From Desulfospira joergensenii DSM 10085 (GTDB lineage: Bacteria; Desulfobacterota; Desulfobacteria; Desulfobacterales; Desulfobacteraceae): a stretch of DNA of 64,000 nucleotides. The first letter of the stretch is position 1; each line of letters starts with the position of its first letter. Location: assembly GCF_000420085.1 (NCBI RefSeq), contig NZ_ATUG01000003.1, forward strand, positions 124,001 through 188,000, in the 5' to 3' direction. Under the pieces are notes generated by a model. The model ran no database searches and was not told the origin of the DNA. It worked only from the letters and a program-made list of their open reading frames with translations. Position numbers and translations under genes: made by a program. Of the stretch, positions 24,355 to 33,399 are shown in pieces.

Positions 24355-26022
24355 TCATAGCTGTCTGACAAGATCTGTCAGGTTTTTCAATTTCCCTTGG
24401 TCCAGTTTCAAGAAAATGGATTTCAGGCTGTCCAGGGCAGGGGGGATGTGGGCCTGGAACCCGGTTTTCCCCTTGACCCGGCTTAAATAGCCAAAGGCCC
24501 CGAGAATTTGAAGGTTCCGGGTCAGGCAGCAGAACCCAAAGGTCCTCAGGAAATTCTCTGTCTTGATTTTATCCTTTATCCCGAGGATTTCAATTGCATA
24601 TGCCAGCAAATCCTCCTGAGCATTCCGGGCCAGTGTAACATAGGGATCAATTAAAAGGGAAGCCAGATCATATTCCAGAGGGCCTGTCCGGGCAGACTGA
24701 TAATCGATGAAAAAGATCTTTTCTTTATGGATCATGATATTCCTGGACTGCATATCCCGGTGCATCAGTCCCGGGGTTGAGTGTTTCAGGGCCATGTCTG
24801 CGATATAATTGAACTCTTCAATATAATCATTAAAATCAATTTCTATCCCCATATACCCCTGAACAAAGGCCTCCATAAAGTATCGGCATTCTTTTTCCAG
24901 GATCAAATCCCTGGAGTAGGTCTCGGTCTGGCAGGTCCAGGCCGGATCAAAGCCGATTTTGCCCTTTTGGGAAAACTCAATGATTCTTTGGATCACCCGT
25001 TTATACAAAGAGAGGATACCGGAACGGTCCAGTGTCTTTATCCGGTCGGCCAGGTGGGCATGGCCTAGGTCTTCCAATACCACGATCCCGGACAGTTCAT
25101 CAAAGGCCAGGATTTCAGGGACCGGGATCCCTTTGGAAAAGAGGTGGCCCCCGATGCGGACAAAGGACCGGATCTGGGCCAGGTTGTCCCCGGCCCGGGA
25201 ACAGATGCCGTGGTCGGAGATAACAACGGACCGGGTTCTTGCGGGCTCCCGGGGAGACGAGGCCCGGAACCATTTCCGGTCTGAACCGTCCCCGGCCAGG
25301 GGGGTTATCTCGATTGGACCGAGATCAGTGACGGGAAGGTCAAGGGCCTGTCCGGCCGTCCATCTCATGGAGGTTTCCGTGTAGGAAAAAGGAGTTCCGA
25401 TATCCCTCCAGAACAGATTCTGTGCCACATAGGCCTTGACCTGGTGTTCCGGGCAGAGGGTCCGGTAAAGATCAATGGAGGAGAATTTCTTTTGGTCCGG
25501 GAAACGGTCAAATATGGCCGGGGACAGGACCTGGATTCCGGTAAAGGCCAGTCCCTTTTCCGGAAATTCAAAATTCTCGATAAATCCCCTGGAATCGATC
25601 TTGACAATGTTAAACTCTTTATGGTCGTGAACCGCCAGGGTGGCCAGAACCCCTGAGGCCGAATGAAATTCATAGAGAGCTTTTAAATCAAGGCTGGACA
25701 CCACATCGGAATTAATGACGAAAAAGGGGCCATCCTCCACAAAAGATCGGATATTGGCAATGGCCCCGCCCGTTTCCAGAATCTCTTTTTCATGAACCAG
25801 TTGGATTTTCACCGGAACCCGGAGGCTCCGGACAAAGGATTGAATCTTTTCGTGAAGGTGATGGGTGTTGATGAGGATGTGCTCACACCCCGCCTCAACC
25901 AGACCGTTAATGGCAATTTCCAGCAGGGGCCGGTTGCCCAGGGTAAACAGGGGCTTGGGTCGTTCCTGGGTATGGGGCAGGAGCCGGGTGCCGAATCCTG
26001 CCGCTAGGATGAGAGCTTTCAT
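24355..26022 (-). CDS. MurU-AmgK-like fusion: nucleotidyltransferase plus sugar kinase
   Basis: This 555-residue protein has two domains. Residues 1-225 form a sugar-1-phosphate nucleotidyltransferase with GFGTRLLPHT and RPKPLFTLGNRPL, and the metal-site Asp in VINSDVVS. Residues about 245-555 form an aminoglycoside-phosphotransferase-like kinase with LMHRDMQSRNIM (catalytic loop) and FIDYQSARTGPLEYDLASLL. In several proteobacteria these activities are separate MurU and AmgK proteins that turn MurNAc into UDP-MurNAc, bypassing de novo synthesis. Here they are in one chain. The order MurU then AmgK and the neighbouring NamZ-like gene support this assignment, but other sugar substrates remain possible. 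Confidence 0.82.
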   Translation of the reverse strand: MKALILAAGFGTRLLPHTQERPKPLFTLGNRPLLEIAINGLVEAGCEHILINTHHLHEKIQSFVRSLRVPVKIQLVHEKEILETGGAIANIRSFVEDGPFFVINSDVVSSLDLKALYEFHSASGVLATLAVHDHKEFNIVKIDSRGFIENFEFPEKGLAFTGIQVLSPAIFDRFPDQKKFSSIDLYRTLCPEHQVKAYVAQNLFWRDIGTPFSYTETSMRWTAGQALDLPVTDLGPIEITPLAGDGSDRKWFRASSPREPARTRSVVISDHGICSRAGDNLAQIRSFVRIGGHLFSKGIPVPEILAFDELSGIVVLEDLGHAHLADRIKTLDRSGILSLYKRVIQRIIEFSQKGKIGFDPAWTCQTETYSRDLILEKECRYFMEAFVQGYMGIEIDFNDYIEEFNYIADMALKHSTPGLMHRDMQSRNIMIHKEKIFFIDYQSARTGPLEYDLASLLIDPYVTLARNAQEDLLAYAIEILGIKDKIKTENFLRTFGFCCLTRNLQILGAFGYLSRVKGKTGFQAHIPPALDSLKSIFLKLDQGKLKNLTDLVRQL

Positions 26023-26046
26023 GGGATGGCCCGAATATTTGGCGGA

Positions 26047-28689
26047 TCAGGACAGGGTCAGCTGGATCAGGCGGTCGATAATCTGTTTATAATGCTCGAT
26101 TTGAACCTGGTCTTCAGCCCCGTTGATCCCGTTTTTCATGAAATAATTGGCGGCATTTCTATAATTAATCAGGGAGATGGATTCTTTCAGCCGGATCTGG
26201 TTTCGTTTGTACAATTTCCCGGCCTGGGACAGGATCTTTTTGCCCCTTTCCCTGGCATCGTACTCCCCGGGTTTTTCTTTTTCAAAATAGACAAGGGCGG
26301 TATGGTAGGATTCCAGGAAAGGCTGCATAAAAGCGGCAAACCATTTTAATTTTCTCCGCCCGCTGGAGGTCAGGTTGAACATCTCGGTCTTGGAATCCGG
26401 AACCAGGATCCCCTGGCTTATAAAGCCCTTGATGCTCAGGGAGATCTGTTCCTCGCAGGTCAGGTCTTCGTCGTAGGAGAATTCATCCGTAAACATCTTC
26501 TGGAGAAACTTATACCGCAGAACCAGGTCGGCCGGAGAGAAGGTAAACCGGTCGCATTCCAGTACGGCCACGGCAGTATAGGCCGAAGGAACAAAAAAGG
26601 AAATCACGGAGTTCTTATAGTAATCCAGAATGGCCCGTTTATTGTGCTTGATGATGAACTGGGTATCCTCTGTAATTTCATCTTCATCCTCGTCTGCCAG
26701 TTCCATGAAATTCCGGCTGATAAAGGTACGGATGACCGTATCCAGGGTGTTGTCCGGGTCAATGAGCAGGGTGTCGGACAGCTCTGCCTCAAAAAAGGTA
26801 AGAAGATTCATATAGGTATTGACCCGTTCCAGGAGCTGCCTCTTTGAGAAGGTGTTGGAGGAACCGGTCAGGATGGCGCTGGCCATAATGCCGTGGGGGG
26901 TGGCCACGGCATTGGCGTTGATCCGGTTGATGAGTTTGTAGCCCAGTTGTTTGATGAACCGGATATACTCTTTGTCCGTGGTTTTGATGAGGTCTATGTT
27001 TTTTTCCCGGATATAATCGTTGATGGAAATGGGTTCGTCAAAGCGGATATAGACCTTTCCATATTTCTTTTTTAAAAATTTCCGGGTGGAGATCAGTCCC
27101 TTGAGGGTCTCCGGACTCTTATTCCCCCCCTCGATTTCTTTTAAATAGGCATCCTCTTCCAGAACCCGGTCATATCCTATGAAAATCGGGACAAAGTAGA
27201 GGTTGTCGCAGGCGCCATCAAGATAGGCCCTGATGATCATGGCAAGGCCGCCGGGTCGTGGAGTGAGAAGCTTTCCGGTCCGGCTCCTCCCACCTTCAAT
27301 GAAGATCTTGATATTGAACCCCTCCAGGAGCAGTTTTCCCAGATAGGCGGCAAATATCTTTGAGTAGAGTTCGGCTCCCTTGAATGTCCGTCTCAGGAAA
27401 AAAGCTCCGCCTCCCCGGAACAGGGGACCCAGGGGCCAGAAGGATAGGTTTTTTCCGGCGGCGATGTGGGGGCAGGGCATATTGTTTTTGTACATGACAT
27501 AGGGCAGGAGAAGATAGTCAAGATGGCTTTTATGACAGGGAACCAGGATCAGGGGGGCCTCGGTGGACTTTTCCCGCATTCTGTTGATCTCTGACTGGTT
27601 GACCATCAGTCCTTCGAATATGTTTTTAAATACCCAGGTCAGGATCCACCTGCCGAAGTTGATCACCCTGAGGTTGTAATTGGCGGCAATCTCGTTGATA
27701 TAAGAGGCGGCCTTTTTATTGGTTTTCTGCAAAGAGATGTTTTGGGCTGCGGCATATTCGGCAAGATACTCCCGCAAGGATTTACGGGTCAGGATCTCTT
27801 CGGTGATTTCCTGGCGGGACTTGAGGACCGGCCCGGTAATGCTTTTTCTCTGGCGGTTGAGAATGTCCGTCAAATAGGTCCTGAGCTTGTGGGTCTGGAA
27901 TTCGGCATCCAGGCGATCGATTTCCGGCCGGCGGATAAACTCCTTGAGGTCCACCGGATTGGCAATGGCCACCTTTATCTTATCCGGGTGACGAAACAGG
28001 ATATACAGCCGTTTGAGCAGTCCCGGCTTTTCATGGGTCCCCAGGAGAATATCGGCCAGTCCCGGGTCCTTGTGCATGGGTTTGGAAACGTAGATGATAT
28101 CCTCGGGCACGATGATGACGGATTTGTCCATGCGTTTTTGAAATTCGATGAGAAGGAAAAGGGGGTCTGGGGTGGATTTGATAAATCTCTTGTAAAAATC
28201 ATCCTCTTCGATAAGGCAGACAAATCCGGATTTTCCCTTTAAAAGCTCTTGCTCGGCCTGTCCCGAGGTGTAGATGTCCCTGAAATGAAAATGATGGAGA
28301 AAATAATCCATGTGAGAGATAAAGATCCTGAACAACCGTTTCAGGGGCTGGGTGAAGAAAAAGGAAAAATCAAATCCCAATTCAGGATAGGGCAGTTCCA
28401 TATCCTTGAAACAGGTATGCAGGTAGAGAAAATCAAAAACCCGTTTATTTTTGCTGGCAAAAACCACAAAATTGTCCGGATCGATTTTTTTGATTTTATC
28501 CAGATTGTGATCATCCACCTTTACCTTGGCGGTGAGCCGGTTAAGGATTTTTTTTATGATCAGGCTTCTGTTGCCGGGGTAAAGGCTGGTGTGATAGGTA
28601 ATTGAATCTTCCAGAAGATTATCAATGTATTTTCTGATTCTAGCGCGGGGCCGGGCCAGAAGGGCTTTAAGAGGTGCAAACAGATTCAT
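26047..28689 (-). CDS. plsB: Glycerol-3-phosphate acyltransferase (PlsB type)
   Basis: This is a large acyltransferase of about 880 residues with the four family blocks: HKSHLD (block I), GGGAFFLRRTFKG (II), IFIEGGRSRTGK (III) and VPIFIGYD (IV). It would transfer an acyl group to the sn-1 position of glycerol-3-phosphate at the inner membrane, the first step of phospholipid synthesis. The frame extends to an ATG at 28743, but the ATG at 28689 has AAGGA at seven bases and begins MNLFAPLKALL, so 28689 is preferred. It heads a leftward run that continues through the MurU-AmgK-like gene, dapB, the DnaJ-like gene and the hydrolase. Confidence 0.9.
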   Translation of the reverse strand: MNLFAPLKALLARPRARIRKYIDNLLEDSITYHTSLYPGNRSLIIKKILNRLTAKVKVDDHNLDKIKKIDPDNFVVFASKNKRVFDFLYLHTCFKDMELPYPELGFDFSFFFTQPLKRLFRIFISHMDYFLHHFHFRDIYTSGQAEQELLKGKSGFVCLIEEDDFYKRFIKSTPDPLFLLIEFQKRMDKSVIIVPEDIIYVSKPMHKDPGLADILLGTHEKPGLLKRLYILFRHPDKIKVAIANPVDLKEFIRRPEIDRLDAEFQTHKLRTYLTDILNRQRKSITGPVLKSRQEITEEILTRKSLREYLAEYAAAQNISLQKTNKKAASYINEIAANYNLRVINFGRWILTWVFKNIFEGLMVNQSEINRMREKSTEAPLILVPCHKSHLDYLLLPYVMYKNNMPCPHIAAGKNLSFWPLGPLFRGGGAFFLRRTFKGAELYSKIFAAYLGKLLLEGFNIKIFIEGGRSRTGKLLTPRPGGLAMIIRAYLDGACDNLYFVPIFIGYDRVLEEDAYLKEIEGGNKSPETLKGLISTRKFLKKKYGKVYIRFDEPISINDYIREKNIDLIKTTDKEYIRFIKQLGYKLINRINANAVATPHGIMASAILTGSSNTFSKRQLLERVNTYMNLLTFFEAELSDTLLIDPDNTLDTVIRTFISRNFMELADEDEDEITEDTQFIIKHNKRAILDYYKNSVISFFVPSAYTAVAVLECDRFTFSPADLVLRYKFLQKMFTDEFSYDEDLTCEEQISLSIKGFISQGILVPDSKTEMFNLTSSGRRKLKWFAAFMQPFLESYHTALVYFEKEKPGEYDARERGKKILSQAGKLYKRNQIRLKESISLINYRNAANYFMKNGINGAEDQVQIEHYKQIIDRLIQLTLS

Positions 28690-29038
28690 GAAACTTTCCT
28701 TACTATTTGGCCTTGGTCTCTCCCGAGTATAAATTGAAATCACCGATGGTCCGCATGGGAGTCAGCCTGGCTGATTTAAACCTTTATTCATTACCAGAGC
28801 TGGGTTCCAATGGCAATATTATTATCACGGGCATCCCGGGTTTTATCTAAAAACTGATGACAAATCAGGTTATGAATCTTTTTCATTCCCCTGGAGAACC
28901 GGGGGATCCAAACCTGGAAAAACGCCTTGATAAAAAGGTGATCCTATGGTAATTGTCTTTATCTGTGGATGATCATTTCTATTCAACAAGAAACTATTTA
29001 GCTGTGGAAAAATAAACTTAGTTAAGGAGGATGTACTT
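28690..29038. other. Divergent intergenic region (349 bases)
   Basis: No gene was found. The interval separates leftward plsB from the rightward small membrane protein gene and must hold both promoters. A TTGATA element followed 17 bases later by TAATTG (near 28929-28957) is a weak rightward candidate. The right end carries a perfect AAGGAGGATG ribosome site for the gene at 29039. Confidence 0.45.
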
Positions 29039-29296
29039 ATGAAAACTTTAATTGGTGGTGCGATTGCAGTTCTTCTCGGTGTTGTCGGTCTGGCGGTATG
29101 GTTTGGTCAGTTTTTGCAGGTCCTTGCCGGATGCATCCCACCTATTCTCTTGCTTGGCGGCGGACTTGCCCTTTACCTCGGTTTTGATGAACTTAAGGAC
29201 TCCTGGAAAAATGAAGAAGGCCAGGATGCCCCGGCAGATGATGATAAGACCAGAATCGCCGAACTTGAAAAAGAACTGGCAGATCTGAAAAAATAA
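29039..29296 (+). CDS. Small two-helix membrane protein
   Basis: This 85-residue protein has two transmembrane segments (about residues 4-24 and 31-49) with a short loop, then an acidic linker and a C-terminal heptad-like helix (IAELEKELADLKK). A strong ribosome site (AAGGAGG) precedes it and hairpin terminators follow, so it looks like an independent single-gene unit with good expression. The two-helix core is loosely reminiscent of the small MamI-type proteins of magnetotactic bacteria, but hydrophobic sequences of this length often look alike and I do not assign that function. Confidence 0.7.
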   Translation: MKTLIGGAIAVLLGVVGLAVWFGQFLQVLAGCIPPILLLGGGLALYLGFDELKDSWKNEEGQDAPADDDKTRIAELEKELADLKK

Positions 29297-29300
29297 ATTC

Positions 29301-29356
29301 CAGGATCCTGATTCATTTTTTGTGATCCTGTTTTGGGGCCGGCCCCTGGGCCGGCC
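29301..29356 (+). terminator. Double hairpin terminator after the small membrane protein gene
   Basis: CAGGATC (29301-29307) pairs with GATCCTG (29324-29330) and is followed by TTTT. A second GC-rich hairpin, GGCCGGCC (29337-29344) with GGCCGGCC (29349-29356), follows, with a T-run a few bases later. Confidence 0.7.
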
Positions 29357-29448
29357 TTTGCCGTTTTTCCTTTCCAAACCTGCCGGGCAGGCAGTAGACC
29401 GGTCTCCCCGGGCCGGAAAAGCCTCATCCCCCAGAGGGGTACCTGATC

Positions 29449-30135
29449 CTAATCTTTTTTAATGGCCGAAGTCGCAAGAAAATCCGCCACTTCGTTCTCC
29501 TTGATGCCGGAATGTCCCTTGACCTTAATCAGTTTCAGATCTGTAAAGTTTTCCATGAGCGTTCTGATCCGGCCCACCAGTTTCCGGTTCTTCCTGGGTT
29601 TCCATCCCTGGCTCAGCAGTCCCAGGGCATAGCTTGAATCCGTGTAGACCCGGACGGGAAGATCCCTTCTCTTTAAAAGGGAAAGGGCCGCCTCAATGGC
29701 GGTCAGTTCGGCGATGTTATTGGTGGAGATTCCAATGCTTTTGGAAAGTTCTTTCCGATTTTCCCCGTAGATCAGAAGAGCCCCGATCCCCGAAGGCCCG
29801 GGGTTTCCCGAAGAGGCTCCGTCCGTATAAATTCGGATGCAGTTTTCCGGCAGATCGGTTTCCATATTTTCCGGAGTTGTCAGTTCCTGTTTCCCCTGGT
29901 CGCCCTTTTTTTTACCGGAAGGTTTGGGCTTCTTGGGAGCTGCCGGGACAGCCTCCTCTTCCGGCCTGAGGTTGTCCATTTTGATCCTGTACTCATAATC
30001 CTGGTTTAAATTATACTTGATCCTGACCTTGCCATCCTCAACCTTGATCTTTCCCTGGGAAGTGATTTCCGCCCATACCTTGTTGCCCTTGAAACTCATC
30101 CGTTTCCAGGGCAGGTTTTTAGATTCATCCCCCAT
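29449..30135 (-). CDS. rnhA: Ribonuclease HI with N-terminal extension
   Basis: The C-terminal 130 residues are RNase HI: IYTDGASSGNPGPSGIG (first Asp), AELTAIEAALSLL (Glu), VYTDSSYALG (second Asp) and KVKGHSGIKENEVADFLA (His loop and last Asp). It cleaves the RNA strand of RNA-DNA hybrids. The N-terminal 95 residues are an extra region: a beta-rich WKRMSFKGNKVWAEITSQG segment and then a lysine/proline-rich linker. This is not the usual double-stranded RNA/hybrid-binding domain of eukaryotic RNase H1 and I do not recognise it. The start overlaps the end of the NamZ-like gene by 11 bases. Confidence 0.88.
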   Translation of the reverse strand: MGDESKNLPWKRMSFKGNKVWAEITSQGKIKVEDGKVRIKYNLNQDYEYRIKMDNLRPEEEAVPAAPKKPKPSGKKKGDQGKQELTTPENMETDLPENCIRIYTDGASSGNPGPSGIGALLIYGENRKELSKSIGISTNNIAELTAIEAALSLLKRRDLPVRVYTDSSYALGLLSQGWKPRKNRKLVGRIRTLMENFTDLKLIKVKGHSGIKENEVADFLATSAIKKD

Positions 30136-31303
30136 ACAGATGATACTTTCTTGAAAGGGATGTAAAATGGTTCAGTCCTTTGCACCAATTATCCTCAAGG
30201 TCTTTCAGGTTTTTCTGCTCCATGATCTCCTGCCGCAGGGTTTGGCTGCCCAGGATCAGGTCCATGGGCATGCGGTCATATTCGTATTCATAGGGAGGCT
30301 CTTTAAATTGAAACTCATCCGGATGAAATTTGAGTATGGCCTGCAAAAGTAGAAGAGAGGAAAAATAGGGCCGGTATCGGTCCGGATCCAGGATATGGAT
30401 GTGAAACCCTCGGCAGACCCGGTTCTGCCATTTGCCCGAGGTGGGCTCGAAATTGACCTCCCGGAGATGAGCCCCTTTTATCCGGCCCCAGGTCTCCTGA
30501 ATAATTGCCCCGGTATCGAGAAAAGGGGCCCCGAATTGTTCAAAGGGCAGGGTGGTGCCCCGGCCTTCGGACAAATTGGTTCCTTCAAAGATCACCTGCC
30601 CGGGATAAACCGAACAGGACAGGGGGGTGGGCAGGTTGGGAGAGGGGGGAATCCAGGCCAGTCCGGTGTCCTGCCAGAGCATTTTCCTGGTCCAGCCTTT
30701 CATGGGGATGAGACTCAGATCGCATCCCAGGTTGAATTCAAGGCTGAAGAATTTTGAAATCTCTCCCACGGTGAGTCCGTGGCGCATGGGAATGGGGAAC
30801 CTGCCCACAAAGGATGCAAATTCAGGTTCAAGAAGGTTTCCTTCCACGTGAATCCCGCCGATGGGATTGGGCCTGTCCAGGATCATCACTTTTTTGCCCA
30901 GGCCGGCAGCCGTTTCCATGCAAAAGGAGATCGTATATATAAATGTATAGACCCGGGTGCCCACATCCTGGATATCCACGATCAGGGTGTCGATATCCTG
31001 GAACATATCCGGGGTGGGGATCCGGGTATCACTGTACAGGCTGTAAACAGGGATATTCAATCGGGGATGGATGGTGTGGGAGGATTCGATCATATTGTCC
31101 TGTTTTTCCGCGTAAAAACCGTGCTGGGGGGAAAACAGGGCAGACAGCTGACCGGGAAAGGATTCATTGATGATCTCAACGGCATGGCGAAAGTCGCCGG
31201 CAACAGAGGCCGGGTTGGCCAGGAGACCGAGCCGCTGGTTTTTCAGCTCTTGGGGCGGGTTTTGTCTGAAATTTTCAAGACCTGTGATGACGGCGGGGTT
31301 CAT
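30125..31303 (-). CDS. NamZ-like exo-beta-N-acetylmuramidase (DUF1343)
   Basis: This 392-residue protein has the DUF1343 hallmarks: LGLLANPASV near the start, ALFSPQHGFYAEKQDNM, IDTLIVDIQDVGTRVYTFIYT, MILDRPNPIGG and WIPPSPNLPT. Members such as NamZ release MurNAc from the non-reducing ends of peptidoglycan fragments. Those enzymes are often exported; no clear signal peptide is visible here, so this one may be cytosolic and act on imported fragments. With the nearby MurU-AmgK-like kinase/uridylyltransferase, it could feed MurNAc back to UDP-MurNAc. Its end overlaps rnhA by 11 bases. It is divergent from hisC. Confidence 0.88.
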   Translation of the reverse strand: MNPAVITGLENFRQNPPQELKNQRLGLLANPASVAGDFRHAVEIINESFPGQLSALFSPQHGFYAEKQDNMIESSHTIHPRLNIPVYSLYSDTRIPTPDMFQDIDTLIVDIQDVGTRVYTFIYTISFCMETAAGLGKKVMILDRPNPIGGIHVEGNLLEPEFASFVGRFPIPMRHGLTVGEISKFFSLEFNLGCDLSLIPMKGWTRKMLWQDTGLAWIPPSPNLPTPLSCSVYPGQVIFEGTNLSEGRGTTLPFEQFGAPFLDTGAIIQETWGRIKGAHLREVNFEPTSGKWQNRVCRGFHIHILDPDRYRPYFSSLLLLQAILKFHPDEFQFKEPPYEYEYDRMPMDLILGSQTLRQEIMEQKNLKDLEDNWCKGLNHFTSLSRKYHLYGG

Positions 31304-31373
31304 TATCTTTTATCCACAATTTGGGTTTTACGTCTGACAAGTGATTCATCTTGAGGTTTCTCTATCACAGGTA

Positions 31374-31402
31374 TTGACAAAAATTCAAATCCTAAATAGA
31401 TA
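31374..31402 (+). promoter_or_regulatory. Sigma70-type promoter for hisC-cmk
   Basis: TTGACA (31374-31379) is separated by 17 bases from TAGATA (31397-31402). It lies in the divergent region between the NamZ-like gene and hisC, about 57 bases upstream of the hisC ATG. Confidence 0.65.
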
Positions 31403-31458
31403 GTAGGTTTTTACATGAACATATAATCCACAGATATCCGGGTCAGGAGCGGTCTCCC

Positions 31459-32544
31459 ATGAAATTTAAAATCAGCAGTCAGATAGAAACCATAAAGCCT
31501 TATGAGGCGGGCAAGCCCCTCAGGGAGCTGGAAAGGGAGCACGGCATTTCAAATGCCGTTAAACTTGCCTCCAATGAAAACCCCCTGGGATTTTCTCCCC
31601 GGGTGACCCGGGCCGTGCAGGAAAACCTGTCCGCCATGAACCGGTACCCGGAGCCGAGTGCGCCTTCCCTGTGCAAAAGCCTGTCGGACAAGTATGGTGT
31701 TAAACCGGAAAATATTGTCCTGGGGAACGGGTCCGACGATATCATCGCCCTTCTGGCCCATGCCTTTTTGAATCCGGGCGATGAAGCGGTTATGCCCCTG
31801 CCCTCTTTTCTGATGTACGAAATCAGCGTCAAGACGGCCAAGGGATGTCCCGTCATGGTGCCCCTAAATGATTTTTCAACCAATCTGGACGGTATCCTGG
31901 AAAAGACAGGACCCAGAACCCGGATGGTCTTTATCACCAACCCCTTTAACCCCACGGGCGGCACTTTGACCCGGGAAGAATTTGAGGATTTTGCCGCAAA
32001 ACTTGCCCGGGATGTGATCATTGTGGTGGATGAAGCCTATATTGAGTTTGTCAGGGACGGGGCGGTTTACAATTCTCTGGATCGTCCCCTGGACGATCCC
32101 AGGATCGTTACCTTGAGAACTTTTTCCAAGGCCTATGGCCTGGCCGGTTTCAGGATCGGTTACGGGATCATGGACCCGGAGGTGGCCGAGATACTGAACC
32201 GGATCCGTCAGCCTTTCAATGTTAACGGACTTGCCCAGGCAGCAGCCGAAGCCGCCCTCGGCGATGATGATTTCTTGAAAAAAAGCATTGAACTCACCCA
32301 CCAGGGAATCGATTATCTATGTGATGAGTTCCGGGAAATTGGATTGGAATTTCTTCCCACCCAATCCAATTTTCTCATGGTTAACCTGAAAACCGATGCC
32401 ACTCAAGTGTTCAATAAGATGCTCAAACTGGGCGTGATTGTCAGGTCCATGAAATCCTACGGGTTTGATACGTTTATCCGGGTCAATACCGGCACCCCCG
32501 GGGAAAATCAGGCCTTTATCAAGGCATTGAAATCTGTTCTATAA
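31459..32544 (+). CDS. hisC: Histidinol-phosphate aminotransferase
   Basis: This 361-residue fold-type I PLP enzyme has the HisC signature: KLASNENPLG near the N-terminus, the Asp of VVDEAYIEF, and the Schiff-base Lys224 in TFSKAYGLAGFRIGY. It converts imidazole acetol phosphate to histidinol phosphate with glutamate. It may also act on aromatic amino acids, as some HisC proteins do. AGGAG lies nine bases upstream. It leads into cmk after 12 bases and then rpsA, an order common in deltaproteobacteria. Confidence 0.92.
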   Translation: MKFKISSQIETIKPYEAGKPLRELEREHGISNAVKLASNENPLGFSPRVTRAVQENLSAMNRYPEPSAPSLCKSLSDKYGVKPENIVLGNGSDDIIALLAHAFLNPGDEAVMPLPSFLMYEISVKTAKGCPVMVPLNDFSTNLDGILEKTGPRTRMVFITNPFNPTGGTLTREEFEDFAAKLARDVIIVVDEAYIEFVRDGAVYNSLDRPLDDPRIVTLRTFSKAYGLAGFRIGYGIMDPEVAEILNRIRQPFNVNGLAQAAAEAALGDDDFLKKSIELTHQGIDYLCDEFREIGLEFLPTQSNFLMVNLKTDATQVFNKMLKLGVIVRSMKSYGFDTFIRVNTGTPGENQAFIKALKSVL

Positions 32545-32556
32545 GGAAATTCCCAT

Positions 32557-33216
32557 ATGTCTCCCAGAATCATCACCATTGACGGCCCTGCAGGAGCCGG
32601 AAAGACAACGGTAAGCAAAGCCCTGGCAGCCGATCTGGGCTGCGTCTATGTGGACACCGGCGCCCTGTACCGAGGAGTGGCCTATGAAATTCAAAACCAG
32701 AATGCAGACTGGGAAAAGGATGAGATCCTGGCCGAATTCCTGACCGGCCTCGACCTGAATTTCATTCTGGACGGCCCGGATTTAACCCTGGTCTCTTCAG
32801 GAAAGGATATCACCCCCTTTATCCGGACCTCTGAAATTTCCATGCTGGCCTCTGCCGTTTCAGCCCGGCCCGAGGTCAGGGCGACCCTGCTCGATTTGCA
32901 GAGAAGGATCGGCATGAACCAGGACGCGGTTTTTGAGGGCCGGGACATGGGAACCGTGGTTTTCCCGGATGCGGATTTTAAGTTTTTTTTGTCTGCCGAT
33001 ATCTCGGTTCGCGCCCGAAGACGCTTTGATGAAACCGGCGATCAAGGCAAAGATTTTCAAACCGTCCAGGCGGAGATGAGCCGGCGGGACCACGACGATA
33101 CCCACAGAAAAGAGGCGCCTCTTAAGCCGGCTCCCGACGCCGTAAGAATAGATTCCACCCATCTGAGCATCCTTGAGGTGGTCGCCAGAATGAAGTCCTA
33201 TATTCAAAATTCGTAA
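32557..33216 (+). CDS. cmk: Cytidylate kinase
   Basis: This 219-residue P-loop kinase has GPAGAGKTTVSKALA at the N-terminus, the DTGALYRG substrate loop, and GRDMGTVVFPDAD, all typical of CMP kinase. It phosphorylates CMP and dCMP with ATP. It follows hisC closely and precedes rpsA. Confidence 0.95.
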   Translation: MSPRIITIDGPAGAGKTTVSKALAADLGCVYVDTGALYRGVAYEIQNQNADWEKDEILAEFLTGLDLNFILDGPDLTLVSSGKDITPFIRTSEISMLASAVSARPEVRATLLDLQRRIGMNQDAVFEGRDMGTVVFPDADFKFFLSADISVRARRRFDETGDQGKDFQTVQAEMSRRDHDDTHRKEAPLKPAPDAVRIDSTHLSILEVVARMKSYIQNS

Positions 33217-33399
33217 AAAAGGAGCTCCCGAATACCGTATTATTTTCTTGATTTCCTTTTTTGAAGTTGATATAAAGGCAAATTGTACTCATCCTCTGGT
33301 CGGTTTCCCACGGTCTAATACCAGTATTTATACGGATTTAACCCGGGTGTTGCCCAGAGAGGGCGGGTAACAAAAATTCGACAAGGGAGAATAATATTA
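33217..33399 (+). promoter_or_regulatory. rpsA leader region
   Basis: The 183 bases between cmk and rpsA are long for an otherwise tight cluster. They include AT-rich elements, but no promoter hexamers at convincing spacing, and end in AGGGAGA before the rpsA ATG. A leader of this kind would suit separate or autogenous control of S1, which is known in E. coli; here it is inference. Confidence 0.35.

Noticed and set aside
31304..31373. Leftward promoter for the NamZ-like gene (TTGTCA element)
   Set aside because: No -10 hexamer was found at acceptable spacing.
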